From Gossypium raimondii (Eukaryota; Streptophyta; Magnoliopsida; Malvales; Malvaceae): a DNA stretch of 64,000 bases. The notes beneath the pieces were generated by a model, which did not search any database, was not told the origin of the DNA, and saw only the letters and a list, made by a program, of their open reading frames with translations. The DNA lies in contig NC_068569.1 in NCBI RefSeq assembly GCF_025698545.1, forward strand, positions 18,352,001 to 18,416,000, given 5' to 3'. Below are positions 49,331 to 61,442 of the stretch, in pieces (the first letter of the stretch is position 1; each line of letters starts with the position of its first letter). Both the position numbers and the translations under genes were made by a program.

Positions 49331-52300
49331 GCATAGCTAAAAAGGCTATTTCCCAAAAGCATGACTTTTAAGCAAATATATTTTATATATATGATATATA
49401 TAGTTATTTCAACTATCATATGGATTTATTAGGAGGTAAATTACATTTTATTAAAAAAATGGGTAATTTAATCTGGATACGCTATATCAAAGAATAAATT
49501 GATTTATTTTTATTAAAAAGTTTCATCTACTTTATACTCGACAAAATAACTTACAATGATCAATTTTTAGCAGTAAAATTGATAGAATTTTAATAAAATG
49601 ATGAATTTGCTCTTTGATTAATGTATAGAGATTAACTTACTCATGTTTTTAATAACAAAACAAGATACAATTTAACTCTTAATACAAGAGCACCATAGTA
49701 TTTTCACTTATTTTTTTTAAACTTTTATTCTCTAAAATCCATAGTAGCTTAGCCATAATTTGTTGCTGGCTTAATACAAATTGGAATCAAAGGCTTAAAG
49801 AAACCTTCAGAAATGTGTGGACAAATGTGATGGTTTTTTTCAAATGTTGAAGTGGACCATTCATATTTGTTATCTCAAATATTTTTCTCTTCAATTAATG
49901 AAAAAGAAAAAAAAAAGAGTATAATAATCATGAATATATTCAAGAAATTAAAATTAATTCCAAACTTTAGAAGCAAAAATCTAAAATAGTTTTTTGAGCA
50001 TTATAAAGTTCAATTTTTCAAAAGAAATCTTTATAGAAACATTTTAAAAATTCTGTATTTTAATTAAAGTTACATTTTAGAAATTTTTGAATTTTGACTC
50101 ATGAACTAATAATTCTTTAACCCTGTAAGCAGTTATACTTTTTACTCACATTCTAATAATATAAAAATTAAATTACTGCGTTTATTTTGATAAAAATTAA
50201 ATTACTTTTTTCACTTTATACAACAACCTCCTACATATATATTTAAAAAAAAAGGTGATGTTGGATTTTGATGAAGAATAAAATTAATGATGCGTTACGC
50301 TAGTATAAAACACCACTATTAAACTCCATCCTAAAAAAGGAGAATTAAACCTTACTACTTTTATGAAATGATTCCAAATTTTTAATTGATTTACTCTTTA
50401 AAAAATAAAAATCTTAAAGTTAAGTCAACTATGTTCTCCTATGGGGACCAAACTACTTAGATCTTTACTGGATCTGTCTTGATGCATTGGAAGGAAGGTA
50501 TACATTTATTCCATGTTTCCGAAACTTGTTTGGCTACCGAGAAAATGAAGGAAAGATTCCCCAAAATTAAAGAAAATAAAAAACCCCACGAGAATCAACT
50601 GTCTTTTCTTAATTTCTCCATTTCTTTTCAGTTTTCACATTGATTTTTATTTATTTATTTTGTTTTTTCCCTGACATCCCAGAAAATGGAATCCACGTCT
50701 TGTTGTGGTGTATGATAGTATTACTTAAAGTAACACTATGCTAAATATCTCTAATATTAAGATATGTGGTAAGGACATCTTAATTCATAGCTTTTGGTCT
50801 TTATATTTTGTTATGTTAGGGCAAATTTTGCAGAGTTTTTACAATATTAATTAATTAATTAAAAATAAAATTATGATGAGAAAGTATCAAAATTTCCATG
50901 GAAACCCTGAATTTATTTAAGGATTCAAGCGGGTTTATAATTTCATATAAAATTTAAATTCTGAATACATTGTAATATTATTATTGTAAGTGATATATTT
51001 AAAGTGAAAAGAGTTGGGGGGCTTTAAAATTCAACATAATGTCACAGATTCGTTGCATCTTTTTGAAGAACCATCATTAATCCAAAGCTTCAACCAACAT
51101 TACCACTAAAAACAACCTTAATCATTTCATTGATTCCTTTTAATTTAATTGTATGTCTTACTTATGTTTGAGGCATGTAATACTGTTTTGAGTGCTAGAA
51201 ATGTGTACTTCAACTTTACTCTTTTCTCTTAATTTTGTTGGACCTCAAATTTGAAGCCAACAATTTTCTTTTTCTGATACATTCCTTGTTATCATTTGTA
51301 TACATTCACAATTTGTACAAGTGATGATAAAAATAGAGTTAAAACTTGTAGTATTATGAAATTTTATGGAAGAGGCCCTTCTCAAGTGTGGGGCTTGGCG
51401 TAGGATACCTGAGCAAGGGATTTTATCTCTTTATTGAATGTGATTTTTTGTCTCCTCATGTGTTTTAGGGTGGAGAGTTCATCTAGTTTGCTTGGTCTGC
51501 TGCGAGATTCAATGTTTCATATTGAGTTTTCATTTCGGAAGCTGGCCTGACTCTAGCAGCTTTGGATTCCTAAAACACCCTTATTTTTAACTTTATTTGA
51601 TTACTATGGTTCTACTTTAGATTTATTTGTGAGACATTTTCCTTGATTTAAAATAGCATTGACGTTAGAGATTAAAATAGGGTGCATTGTACATAAAAAC
51701 TGACATTGAAGTGGCTCATAAGTTAATCATTACTTAGAAAGGGTGAAGCCATCAAAAAAATTTTTTGGATTGAAATTGAGTTATATATTTTTACGATAAC
51801 AAAATGTAATTTCATCATTTTAATAATTTATACCTTCATAATTTTTAAAGAATTAAATCAAAGTTTTCTCTTTTGGGAGCTAAAGTGTAATTTTAACATA
51901 TATTAATTAAAATTTTTATAAATTATAAAGAGACTAAAAGGTGAATGTTGGGCGTTGCTAGCTTTTCTTGAATCCGCCACTGCACCTTAAGAATGACAAT
52001 TTCTTTGGAAATCAACTCATACGTGCTTTGGATTAAAGGCTAGTGCTCTTCACTAGCAACAAAAAATCCATAATGGATGACATCAACGTTTTAAGGAAGA
52101 TGATGCTGCATCTGGGATGGCTTAATGAGGACAATGGGACATTAAAATGGGTAGTCAAATAATTTGGGCAACCCTAAACTTTCAGGGTTTTTTTTCTTGG
52201 GTTATCTCAAACACTTGCATATGTGGTCAGTTACTTTATTTTTTTATACAAATAAGATATTTTCCATGTTCATTTTATAATCTATAAAGATTAATCTTTC

Positions 52301-53920
52301 CAATGATCTATAATTGTCCTTTTTCAACAATATCATCTTCAATTAAGAGTGCATTAGACCTAACTCCTATTGCAATTAATCTACCTCTCCACGTTTAAAA
52401 GCTCCAACCATGATTATAAAATGGTTTAAAATTTCTAAAAAAAAGACTCCACATATTCGTAATTACAATTTAAAATATTGTCCTAATTTAAGAAATTAAA
52501 ACGTTCAGTACAGAGTTGATCAATATTTAGGTGTCAACTTTGACACATGTAAAAAAGATGAAGGTACTACTTCATAAACATGTGATTGATTGATCACAGA
52601 AAGTACAACCCAAAAGAGAACCAAACGACAAAGAATTGCAAATATAATATAATTTCTATAAATGGATTTGATTTTATTTTTCAACTGCAGATTTTATAAA
52701 AGAAAAAAAATGGATAATTTCAATTATTTGTTCTATTCTTTCATGAGTGGTGGTGTACCTTATTGAATTATTGATAAATAAATGTTTGAAACTTTATAAG
52801 AGTGGGATACATAATTAAGAATAAAATGCTAAAATTATATTTATTGCCATGATAAAAAAAAGAAAAGGGAAGAATGTTGCAACATTTGTAGTGAAATTAA
52901 GATATGAGAAATTAGCCGAAAACAATAATAGTGAAAACCCTAATTTGGTTTAGGTGAAATTGACATAGAAAGTTTGATAATGATTAAAAATTACCTAACA
53001 AATGAGAAAAGAAAAAAAGAGAATGGGGAAAGAAGATTAGGTCCAAAGACTTTAAGAACGACAAATGATGCCAACCTCATCAAACACCCAAATATGAAAA
53101 GAATGTAAGTTGTTACTTTGATTAATTGATGTCTCATGTTTAAATTTCATTTATAAAAATAATTAATATCTAAAGTCTAAACTACATAATTTCAGAAATA
53201 CATATATTATTAAGTAATTAAATTTCATATTTTTTATTTACCTTTTACAAAGCTTTTATTCATTCACATTGTAATTAATTTATGTTATGTTTAAATAAAT
53301 AAATAATAATAATAGAAAAAGGAAAGCAAAAGGATATATTATTTTATTTAAATAGTTAAAATTAGTTAAAGGAAAAAATATAATTTTAATAAGTTATACG
53401 AGGAAAAGAAAAGAAATAATTGAATATATATATATTTTGTACATCTTAAAAGTATGTTTAGTTTCGCCCATATAAGTTAAATAAAATGGGTCATGTCGAG
53501 GCCTTAATATTTCACTTAAATTAAAAAAATTAAAATAAAGTTTTATTTTGCATTAATTCAATTCGTATAAAATTCATATACATACAGTGTGTTAAATAAC
53601 TTAAAAATATTAGATTAAATTTTTTATTAATTTATTTTTATTTAAATAAGATCTAAAATTCCATGCACATTACATTCTTACCATATGTAGAATTTTATAA
53701 AGTAATAATATTGAGATAATTTTATATTTGAATAAAAGAAAATTAGTTCTCCTATCAAAAGTAATGAGTTCACATGCAGTTTTGGTATTTTTATTATTAA
53801 TTAGTATATTAATTTTGTAATTTATAAAAAAATAAATAAATATGGTTGTTCGCTAGACAACAAGAAAGGGGAAGACAGCGGGAAGGGGGGGATTGCCGGC
53901 AGGTGATGAACACGCGGGTA
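49331..53920. other. Intergenic, AT-rich, no gene seen
   Basis: Long AT-rich region with poly-A/T runs. A patch near 51710-51975 ending AATCCGCCACTGCACC looks like an old transposon end. No coding structure was recognised. Confidence 0.5.
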
Positions 53921-53925
53921 TGGAG

Positions 53926-53931
53926 CACGTG
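53926..53931. promoter_or_regulatory. G-box CACGTG upstream of the AFB5-like gene
   Basis: A perfect CACGTG palindrome about 930 bases before the start codon, in an unusually GC-rich island (about 53850-54065). G-boxes bind bHLH and bZIP factors in plants; use here is inference. Confidence 0.4.
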
Positions 53932-54029
53932 GAGAGGAAAAAGAAATGACTCTGCCACGTACGCCCTGTCAGCCTTTGCCTCTCCATCCAGCAGTTCCCC
54001 CCTCTCCTCTCTGAAGCTTAGGTAACTTT

Positions 54030-54102
54030 GAGACAACTGTTCGGCTTTGCAATTCCACCGTGTTTTTCCATTTTCAAAACCGGAGCTAGAGTCATAGAGA
54101 CA
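54030..54102 (-). promoter_or_regulatory. Two TGTCTC auxin-response-like motifs
   Basis: GAGACA on the plus strand (TGTCTC on the minus) occurs at 54030-54035 and 54097-54102. A third copy lies at 54839-54844 in the presumed 5' leader. A six-base word is expected by chance about once in 2 kb on both strands, so this is weak. Confidence 0.3.
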
Positions 54103-54858
54103 TAATTTGTAAGGGATTATTTCAAAAATAGGTCCTTCCATTTTTCTGATAATTACAAACTAGCATTTTTCTTTTCTTTATTCCCTATTTAATTATACAA
54201 TGTCAAGGCTCTTGATTTGTATTAATTTGAATACTATTTATCAATAAAAATACCCAAAATTATATCTCCTAGAAAAAATTTCATTCAAAATTGAAATAAA
54301 CTTGAAAAAAGTAAAAGGGAGTAGTTTATGAATAAAATAAAATATTAAGGGTTTTCATCAGAAAAAAGCCAAAATATTTTTTACAAGGTGACAAAAGAAG
54401 AACTATTTACCAACCAGTAGTTTACTGCTGTCGAAAATCCAATAATTATTTTAATGGGGGAAAAAAAACAAAGAAAGAGATAAAAAAGACAGAAGCTTGT
54501 AAGAAAAAAAAATCCAAAATAATGGAGGATAAGTGTGGAGAGCCATTGGATATTGCAGATGAAAGAGAGAGAAAGGGGCATGAGAATCCCATTGCTCAGA
54601 AGAAAGAGAGAGAACACCCAAAAAGAAAAGCTTTAAAATAATAGTATTATTTCAATTACTGGTTTCCTTTACATTGAATCCATGTTCCCTTGATCTAAGA
54701 AGCTCAAATCTCAATCTCATCTCTCACCCCAAAGAAGAAAAACAGAAGAAGAATAAGGAGGATTGTCTTTTGAGTTCGTAAAGCCGCGCGTGTTGTACAA
54801 AGTCGCCTTATTTGTCTTCCTTTCGTTGTTTGTCGTGTGAGACAACAGGACGGAGCAA

Positions 54859-57108
54859 ATGTCTGAGGACGACGAGAGGCAGCAATCTCCGCCGTCGGAT
54901 CTTGAGTTCGTTTCCAACAAGGCGCGGAACTGTAACGCCACGGGATCTGGCTCGGGTCACCCGGAGTTCCAGTCGACGTATCCGGACCAGGTTCTGGAGA
55001 ACGTGTTGGAGAACGTGCTCCACTTCCTGACCTCGAGGCGGGACCGGAACGCTGCTTCATTGGTTTGCAAGTCATGGTATCGGGTCGAGGCACTGACTCG
55101 ATCCGAGCTGTTCATCGGAAACTGCTACGCGGTTTCGCCGGGTCGGGCCACGGCCAGGTTCACCCGGGTGAAGGCTCTTCACCTGAAAGGAAAACCCAGG
55201 TTCGCGGACTTTAACCTGATGCCGCCCGATTGGGGAGCGCACTTCAATCCCTGGGCGCTGGCGATGGCCAAGGCTTACCCTTGGCTGGAAAAAGTTCATC
55301 TAAAGCGCATGTCCGTCACGGATGATGATCTGGCAACACTTGCCGAGTTGTTTTTAGGGTTTAAGGAACTTGTTCTCGTTTGCTGCGATGGGTTTGGAAC
55401 TAGTGGCCTTGCTATTTTCGTTAGCAAGTGCAGGTATTTTTCTTCATTATTTTTGCTGTTAATAGTGTTCATTATTTACTAATAGCCTGCTGATTGGATC
55501 TATTTATGGTGTTAAGAGTAATGTTTGTTAGCTTATATAATATGGGATTGAGAAAAAAAATTGTTGCTGTATTGAGATTTTTGTTTGATCTGATTGGTTG
55601 TGTTTATAGATTGAATGTTTTTAGATCTGTTTATGGTTTTCCTTGATCTGGGTATGAACTGGGGTTTGAAAATGTTTTGAGTTTATGTAATGTGTTGTGA
55701 TAATCAATGAATAAAAGGAGAGTTTGAGGATGGATTTCTAGATGATAGATATATTTCTATAATTGCAGACAGCTTAAGGTGCTTGATCTGATTGAATCCG
55801 AGGTTTCAGATGATGAGACGGATTGGATTTCTTGTTTTCCCGAGGGTGAATCAAATCTCGAGTCCTTGATATTTGATTGTGTGGAATGCCATATAAATTT
55901 CGAGGCATTGGACAGGCTGGTGGCTAGGTCTCCTTCACTTAAGAAGCTTAAATTAAATCGATATGTTTCAATTGGGCAGTTATATCGCCTGATGGTTCGA
56001 GCACCACAGCTCACACACCTTGGGACAGGGTCCTTTAGCCCATCGGATATTGCAGGACAAGGTGATCAGGAACCAGATTATGTAGCCGCTTTTGCTGCCT
56101 GCAGATCCTTAGTTTGTCTCTCTGGGTTCAGGGAAATAATTCCAGATTATCTGCCTGCAATATACCCTGTTTGCGCAAATCTGACATCTCTGAATTTCAG
56201 CTATGCTAACATTACTGCGGATCAGCTTAAGCCAATTATAAGCAAGTGCCACAAGCTCCAGACTTTCTGGGTATGTAATCGATAGTTTGTTCTATAAGCT
56301 CTTTGAAGAAATTAGGTCTTTGAAGTTTACCTTAGCTTTCATTATGCAGGTTCTTGATTCAATTTGTGATGAAGGACTTCAAGCAGTCGCTGCAACATGC
56401 AAGGACTTACGCGAGCTTCGTGTTTTCCCTGTTGATCCTCGGGAGGATAATGATGGCCCAGTTTCTGAAGTGGGACTCCAAGCTATATCTGAGGGTTGTC
56501 GGAAATTGCAATCTATTCTGTACTTTTGCCAGCGGATGACTAATGCAGCCGTCATAGCAATGTCCAAGAATTGTCCAGATCTTGTTGTTTTTCGGTTATG
56601 CATAATGGGGCGCCACAGGCCTGATCCTGTGACCGGTGAACCCATGGATGATGGGTTTGGAGCCATTGTTATGAATTGTAAGAAACTCACTCGCCTTGCC
56701 GTATCTGGTTTACTGACAGACAAAGCTTTTGACTACATTGGTCGACATGGGAAATTGGTACGCACCTTGTCAGTGGCTTTTGCTGGAGATAGTGACATGG
56801 CGCTGAAATATGTGCTTGAGGGCTGTCCACAGTTGCAGAAGCTTGAGATTAGAGATAGCCCATTTGGGGATGCGGCTCTGCGTTCTGGTTTGCATCACTA
56901 CTACAACATGAGGTTCCTTTGGATGTCCTCATGCAGGCTAACGCGCCATGGTTGCCAGGAGATTGCTCGTGCTATGCCTCACCTAGTAGTTGAAGTGATT
57001 AGGTCTGCTGATGAGGAGGAGATGGATGATGTTGTTGGAACATTATACATGTATCGGTCTCTTGAAGGGCCAAGAACTGATGCACCAAAATTCGTCACCA
57101 TCTTGTAG
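54859..57108 (+). CDS. AFB5: AFB4/AFB5-type auxin receptor F-box protein
   Basis: Three exons, 54859-55433, 55769-56270, 56350-57108; 1836 bases, 611 residues. The ATG follows an in-frame TGA 21 bases upstream. Residues 1-38 form the N-terminal extension typical of the AFB4/AFB5 clade ([17 protein letters not shown]). The F-box follows ([37 protein letters not shown]), which binds ASK1 in an SCF ubiquitin ligase. The rest is the leucine-rich repeat domain with TIR1/AFB signatures: [96 protein letters not shown], ending APKFVTIL. Family members bind auxin with inositol hexakisphosphate and capture Aux/IAA repressors for degradation; the AFB4/5 clade mediates picloram response. All parts are intact. 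Intron positions agree with my memory of the family. Confidence 0.96.
56902..56923 (+). promoter_or_regulatory. Weakened miR393-type target site
   Basis: In TIR1/AFB2/AFB3 the codons for TMRSLWMS form the miR393 site. Here the equivalent codons (NMRFLWMS) keep the seed-pairing end CCTTTGGA. They have G:U-type changes at positions 9 and 11 and a mismatch at 13 counted from the seed end, around the expected cleavage point. Based on the miR393 sequence as I remember it. Confidence 0.45.
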
Positions 57109-60100
57109 GTAAATGTGGTGCAGGAAGCTGTTTCAATTGTTCTCATGATAGATACAAAGCAAGTTTTAAACTGTTTCACGGGGAATATTGATACGGCAGG
57201 CATCTTTTATATAACTTCCGTGTTAAGGTTCCAGCAATCCAAACCAAGCAAAAGTTGAGTAAATAACTTGTGCTTCGGGCTTGGGCTGTTATATTGGCAT
57301 TGAAATCAGATCCCCTGTGACGGAGAAGGTTCATTTTTGCATGGGTTCTTTTGAAGGACTTTGGATGAGGGGACTAGTGCAGGAAAAGGGATGTCGTTGT
57401 AAGTTATCGGACCATTAGATGTTCTAGCAGTACTCATTTAAATTTTATGTTTCCTTTTTTGTTTTCGTATTCATTTGATCATAATTGAACGGAGGAGGGG
57501 GGTAATCGAACTATACGGTGGGGCAATGATACATGTTTTTCGGGGCCAAATAGCTTTTAACCTTTGATGTAGAGATCAGACGGTTGTCAATGAATCAGAG
57601 TTTTAAAGGAGAGATGAAGATGGATGGATCTATTTTTCCATGCTTGCAGATTAAGAAGCATTTATCCACTCTGTAAAACATAGTCTGCTGTAATTTAAGC
57701 TTATAGGCTAAAGGTTTAGTGAAAGACATAAAATCCCAGGCTTGCACTTCTCTTTTCTTTCTTTTTCACCTTGTTTCAGATTTGTTGTGGCAGCACCCGA
57801 CTGTTGAATTTATTATATTGTTGTGGTTAGCAATGTGAGAAAGGGTATTATGTATGGACCATAAACTTCAGCTAGACTGTTTTTTTTTTCTTTTCGTTTT
57901 ATTTATTATAATATAATCCCTACTTTTCTCCCTCCTGAATGTGGAATGATTAAATGACAGGAAGGTCCATTAATTATGTGTGGAAAGTGTTGTTTAAGTA
58001 CACATAGCAGGTCCCTCTCCACTATGTGGGGTTTCATGTTCCATCCACAAGAAATCCCATTTCTTAAGAAAAGGATTGATGGATGTAATGGTGGATGGTG
58101 GATGGTCATTATAGTTTCTCACTCTCCATTGGAGGCTGTGAAGTTTGGTCTAAACCCTTTTAAGTTCATTGAAAATTTTATCAATGAGGCTCTAATGGAG
58201 AGAGACACTGGTTGTGTGTGTGCTTTCTTAACTTTTGCATTATAGATTTTGGTATATCGAAAGTGGGACCGATGGTGTTATTGATGATTTGTTCACACCC
58301 CCTTTGATTTGCATTCTAAGCCAGCCATTGCCTTCTCTCTCTTATAATTAGGATTGAAACTCTTATCTGTTTTTGTTTGTTGGTATTCGCCATGGCAGCG
58401 AGGATGGTGAATAAAAGCAAAGCTTATCATCGATGTGGGATCTGACTGTGCAAATTGAGTTTAAGTAATGGGAACCAAAGCTTTGGCTGATTGGCTCTGT
58501 TTCAATGAAAAATGGTAGCCTGAATCACCATTCCCATGGCAGCCTCTGCTTTTTCTTTTGCTCTTTGATTTGATCATATGCCTTTACACTTTGGCCTTTT
58601 TTTTTTAATGAGCAACTATTACCATGTCTTAAAAAAAAAAACAGTGATAATGATCTCATATTTAGGTCCAAGATTTTGCCAAACTCAGCTAATTTCATAA
58701 ACTGCCCCATTTTGATGGACCTATTTCTCCTACTGGAACATATCTTATCTAACCCCATCATTTCAGTTTGATAGATTTTCCTTTCAATTAATTGAATGAA
58801 TGGCCTTAATTTATAATAACTGCTTTCCCTGTTTTTGCTATGGCTTCCACATGCTCATGCTATCCCACATTATAATACTAATACTGCTGCATGCTTACCA
58901 CCAAACTGATAGCAACAAAAAAGAAAAAATAATGCTTTGCTTTCTCTGTGTATAAATAGTACAAACAATTAAATTAGACTCCAAATTCCAAAATTCTTGT
59001 TTTCATATAGAAAATGAAAAGAAGAAGAAGAAGAAGGAGAAAAAGAGTAAGCCAAGTAAAGCTCCTTTTTGGAGTGACAAAAAGTAAGGGTGCTTTGAAC
59101 AGATTGGTGGTGGGATACCCAGCACCAGATGAATTCAATATTAGTATATGCATTTAAAAAACTTATTATTACTACTTTTTAAAATATAATAAAAAATGAG
59201 TGGATAAATGCAAGACCGTGACACAAGCGAAAACCCAGTTGGTGGGGTTTAAGCTAAGCGCATTCATGGCTGAACTAAGCACCATCAGCTCAACCACTAA
59301 AGTATGCTTTCTCTCTCTCTACTGCTGCACCACTTTTACTAAAATATCTTCCATCCCCCACCTTTTTTTATTTTTAAATTTTTTGTTTTGATTATTAATA
59401 AATATATTTAAAGTACAAAATCCCTTTTTAAATTGCACTATTTCCAGGATTGATCTTTGCTTTTTCCCATGGCCCCCAACTTGGAAGTGAACACTGAACA
59501 GTAAACACACATCCCACTTGTTTATTTCTTCACAAAATTTGTTCTTTAGTTAAGGATATTGTAATAATAATAAAGCAACCTGTTTTTCTTTAACTTGAAA
59601 TGTGTATGGTGTACATAAAATCACATAGGGACATTGAGTTTTTTGTCAAAGATAAAAGCAAAGCTTATAACATTAACATATATAGCCTTATTTATTTCAC
59701 TTCCTAGAGCAGAGTTGTTTTTTTAAAAGAAGAAAGAAATATAGATAAGAAAGATTTGAGAGTAGCTGGATATGAAATGTCAAAGATTTAGCAGTTCTAA
59801 AAATTCGATACGAAATTTCCCATCTCTATCTTTGAATCCATCTTTCAATATACTGTTACTGTTTGACAAAAACATGCACTCAACTCTCAACTCAACTCAA
59901 GCACTCCACCTCTTATTCCGTCTTTTATGGATCCAAAACACTATGAGAAATGTGCCCACCCTTTCTTTTGTTTACGACAAATCAAATATGCTTATGCATT
60001 TAGCTTTTACTGTATATGCCATGTTAATGAAAATATTCATCAAAGGAAGTAATGTTAATGCCAAAAAATGGGGTGAGGGTGGGGGACCTTTTAGATCAGC

Positions 60101-61442
60101 TGGTTTTTGTTACTGCTAAATGCACCCTTTGCTTCACTCCTTGTCTTTATGGTTTTTCTTGCAAGCCATGAGTCCTTATGATGTTTTATTGCTCTGTTAT
60201 GGTTTTACTATAAGATTACAACAGTCTTGTATAGTTAAGTTTAAATGAAGGGGGGTGGGGACTGTAAGTGTTGGAAAACAACCTTAAAAAAAAGAAAGAA
60301 AGAAGCGAGAGTCGTTAATTCTAGCTTTACCTATGCCTGAAAATGTATTTATCATGTAAGTTTGAACTAATTTTGCCCTCAGAGTTTGAATGGATAGGAA
60401 ATATCCGGACTATTCAGTTCAGTGCATATGTTGGTATTATGAAAGCATATTTTAATGATTCTTTTCCTCCATTTCTTTCTAATTCATGGTAGTACTGGGG
60501 AAAAGTTGTGCATTCCATCTGGCTTGTGTTGGCTAAATGCTAAAGAAAACATAAAGTTGGTCTTGATAATCAACTCTTTGATAAGTTCAATTGTGTATTG
60601 GCAAAAAGAAATTCCTTTGTTATGCTTAGTGAGTGCGGGAGTCTTAGTTTACGGCAGCAAATGAGCATGATTAAAAAGCTCAAGCATGGGGTGCAGAATA
60701 ACAAGGGAAACTGGACAAGATCCTCATGAACGATGGTCCAAACCATATTGCTCATGACATTCTTTCATGTGGTCCAAATTGTCCAATATGAAATTTTCTG
60801 GGACGGCTGAATAAATGTAGTTTTGCAAGGAGTACCTAACCGCAGTCAACAGTTCCCATAAACAGTGGAAAATCGTATGGAAAATAATGGTTCAGTTTTC
60901 AAATGCTATGGTAAGAACACTATTTCCATCCTTCTAAAGAGATCTTGCACTATTTCATTAATCCATGGTTTTAATGACTGATTATAAGTGCTTAACAACA
61001 CCAGGAATAAAGTCTCTATATGAAGCATCCAACCTCCATAATGCCATGAATTGGCAAGTGTCAATCTTGTTTTCCTATCAGAATAAGTGTCCTTTATTAA
61101 GATTTGGCTTCTAAGTTGCACTGCTTCCAGAGCTGTCCCTCAGTAAAACATATATCTGTAAGGAGCTATGTATACTTCTGCTATATACAGAAGCTTTCAA
61201 ACCCGGTTGCCAAATACACACCAGTACAACTAAGGAGAAAGATCAATTCAGTACATGAATTCTATAATGTCACCAGCCTAAAACAAATTATTTAGTTAAC
61301 ACCATGGCTTTGCTAAGAGATGAAACCATGTGGGATTGATTGATGTTGAGTTCATCCACCATAAGTATCATTTACCTACTGAAACAGCAACCAGGGCAAG
61401 TTAATTTTAAATCCTGAGCTCTCATGTCAGCACTCTGTAGTA
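57109..61442. other. AFB5-like 3' UTR and intergenic space
   Basis: The first few hundred bases are probably the 3' UTR. The rest shows no supported gene: frames at 57976-58245 and 59772-60119 lack domains and conserved structure. An (AAG)n run lies at about 59018-59032. Confidence 0.5.

Noticed and set aside
54704..55093. Antisense frames over AFB5-like exon 1
   Set aside because: Opposite-strand shadow of a GC-rich coding exon.
57976..58245. Frame of 89 codons downstream of the AFB5-like gene
   Set aside because: No domain, and composition resembles intergenic sequence.
59772..60119. Frame of 115 codons
   Set aside because: No conserved motif or splice structure; AT-rich composition as in flanking DNA.
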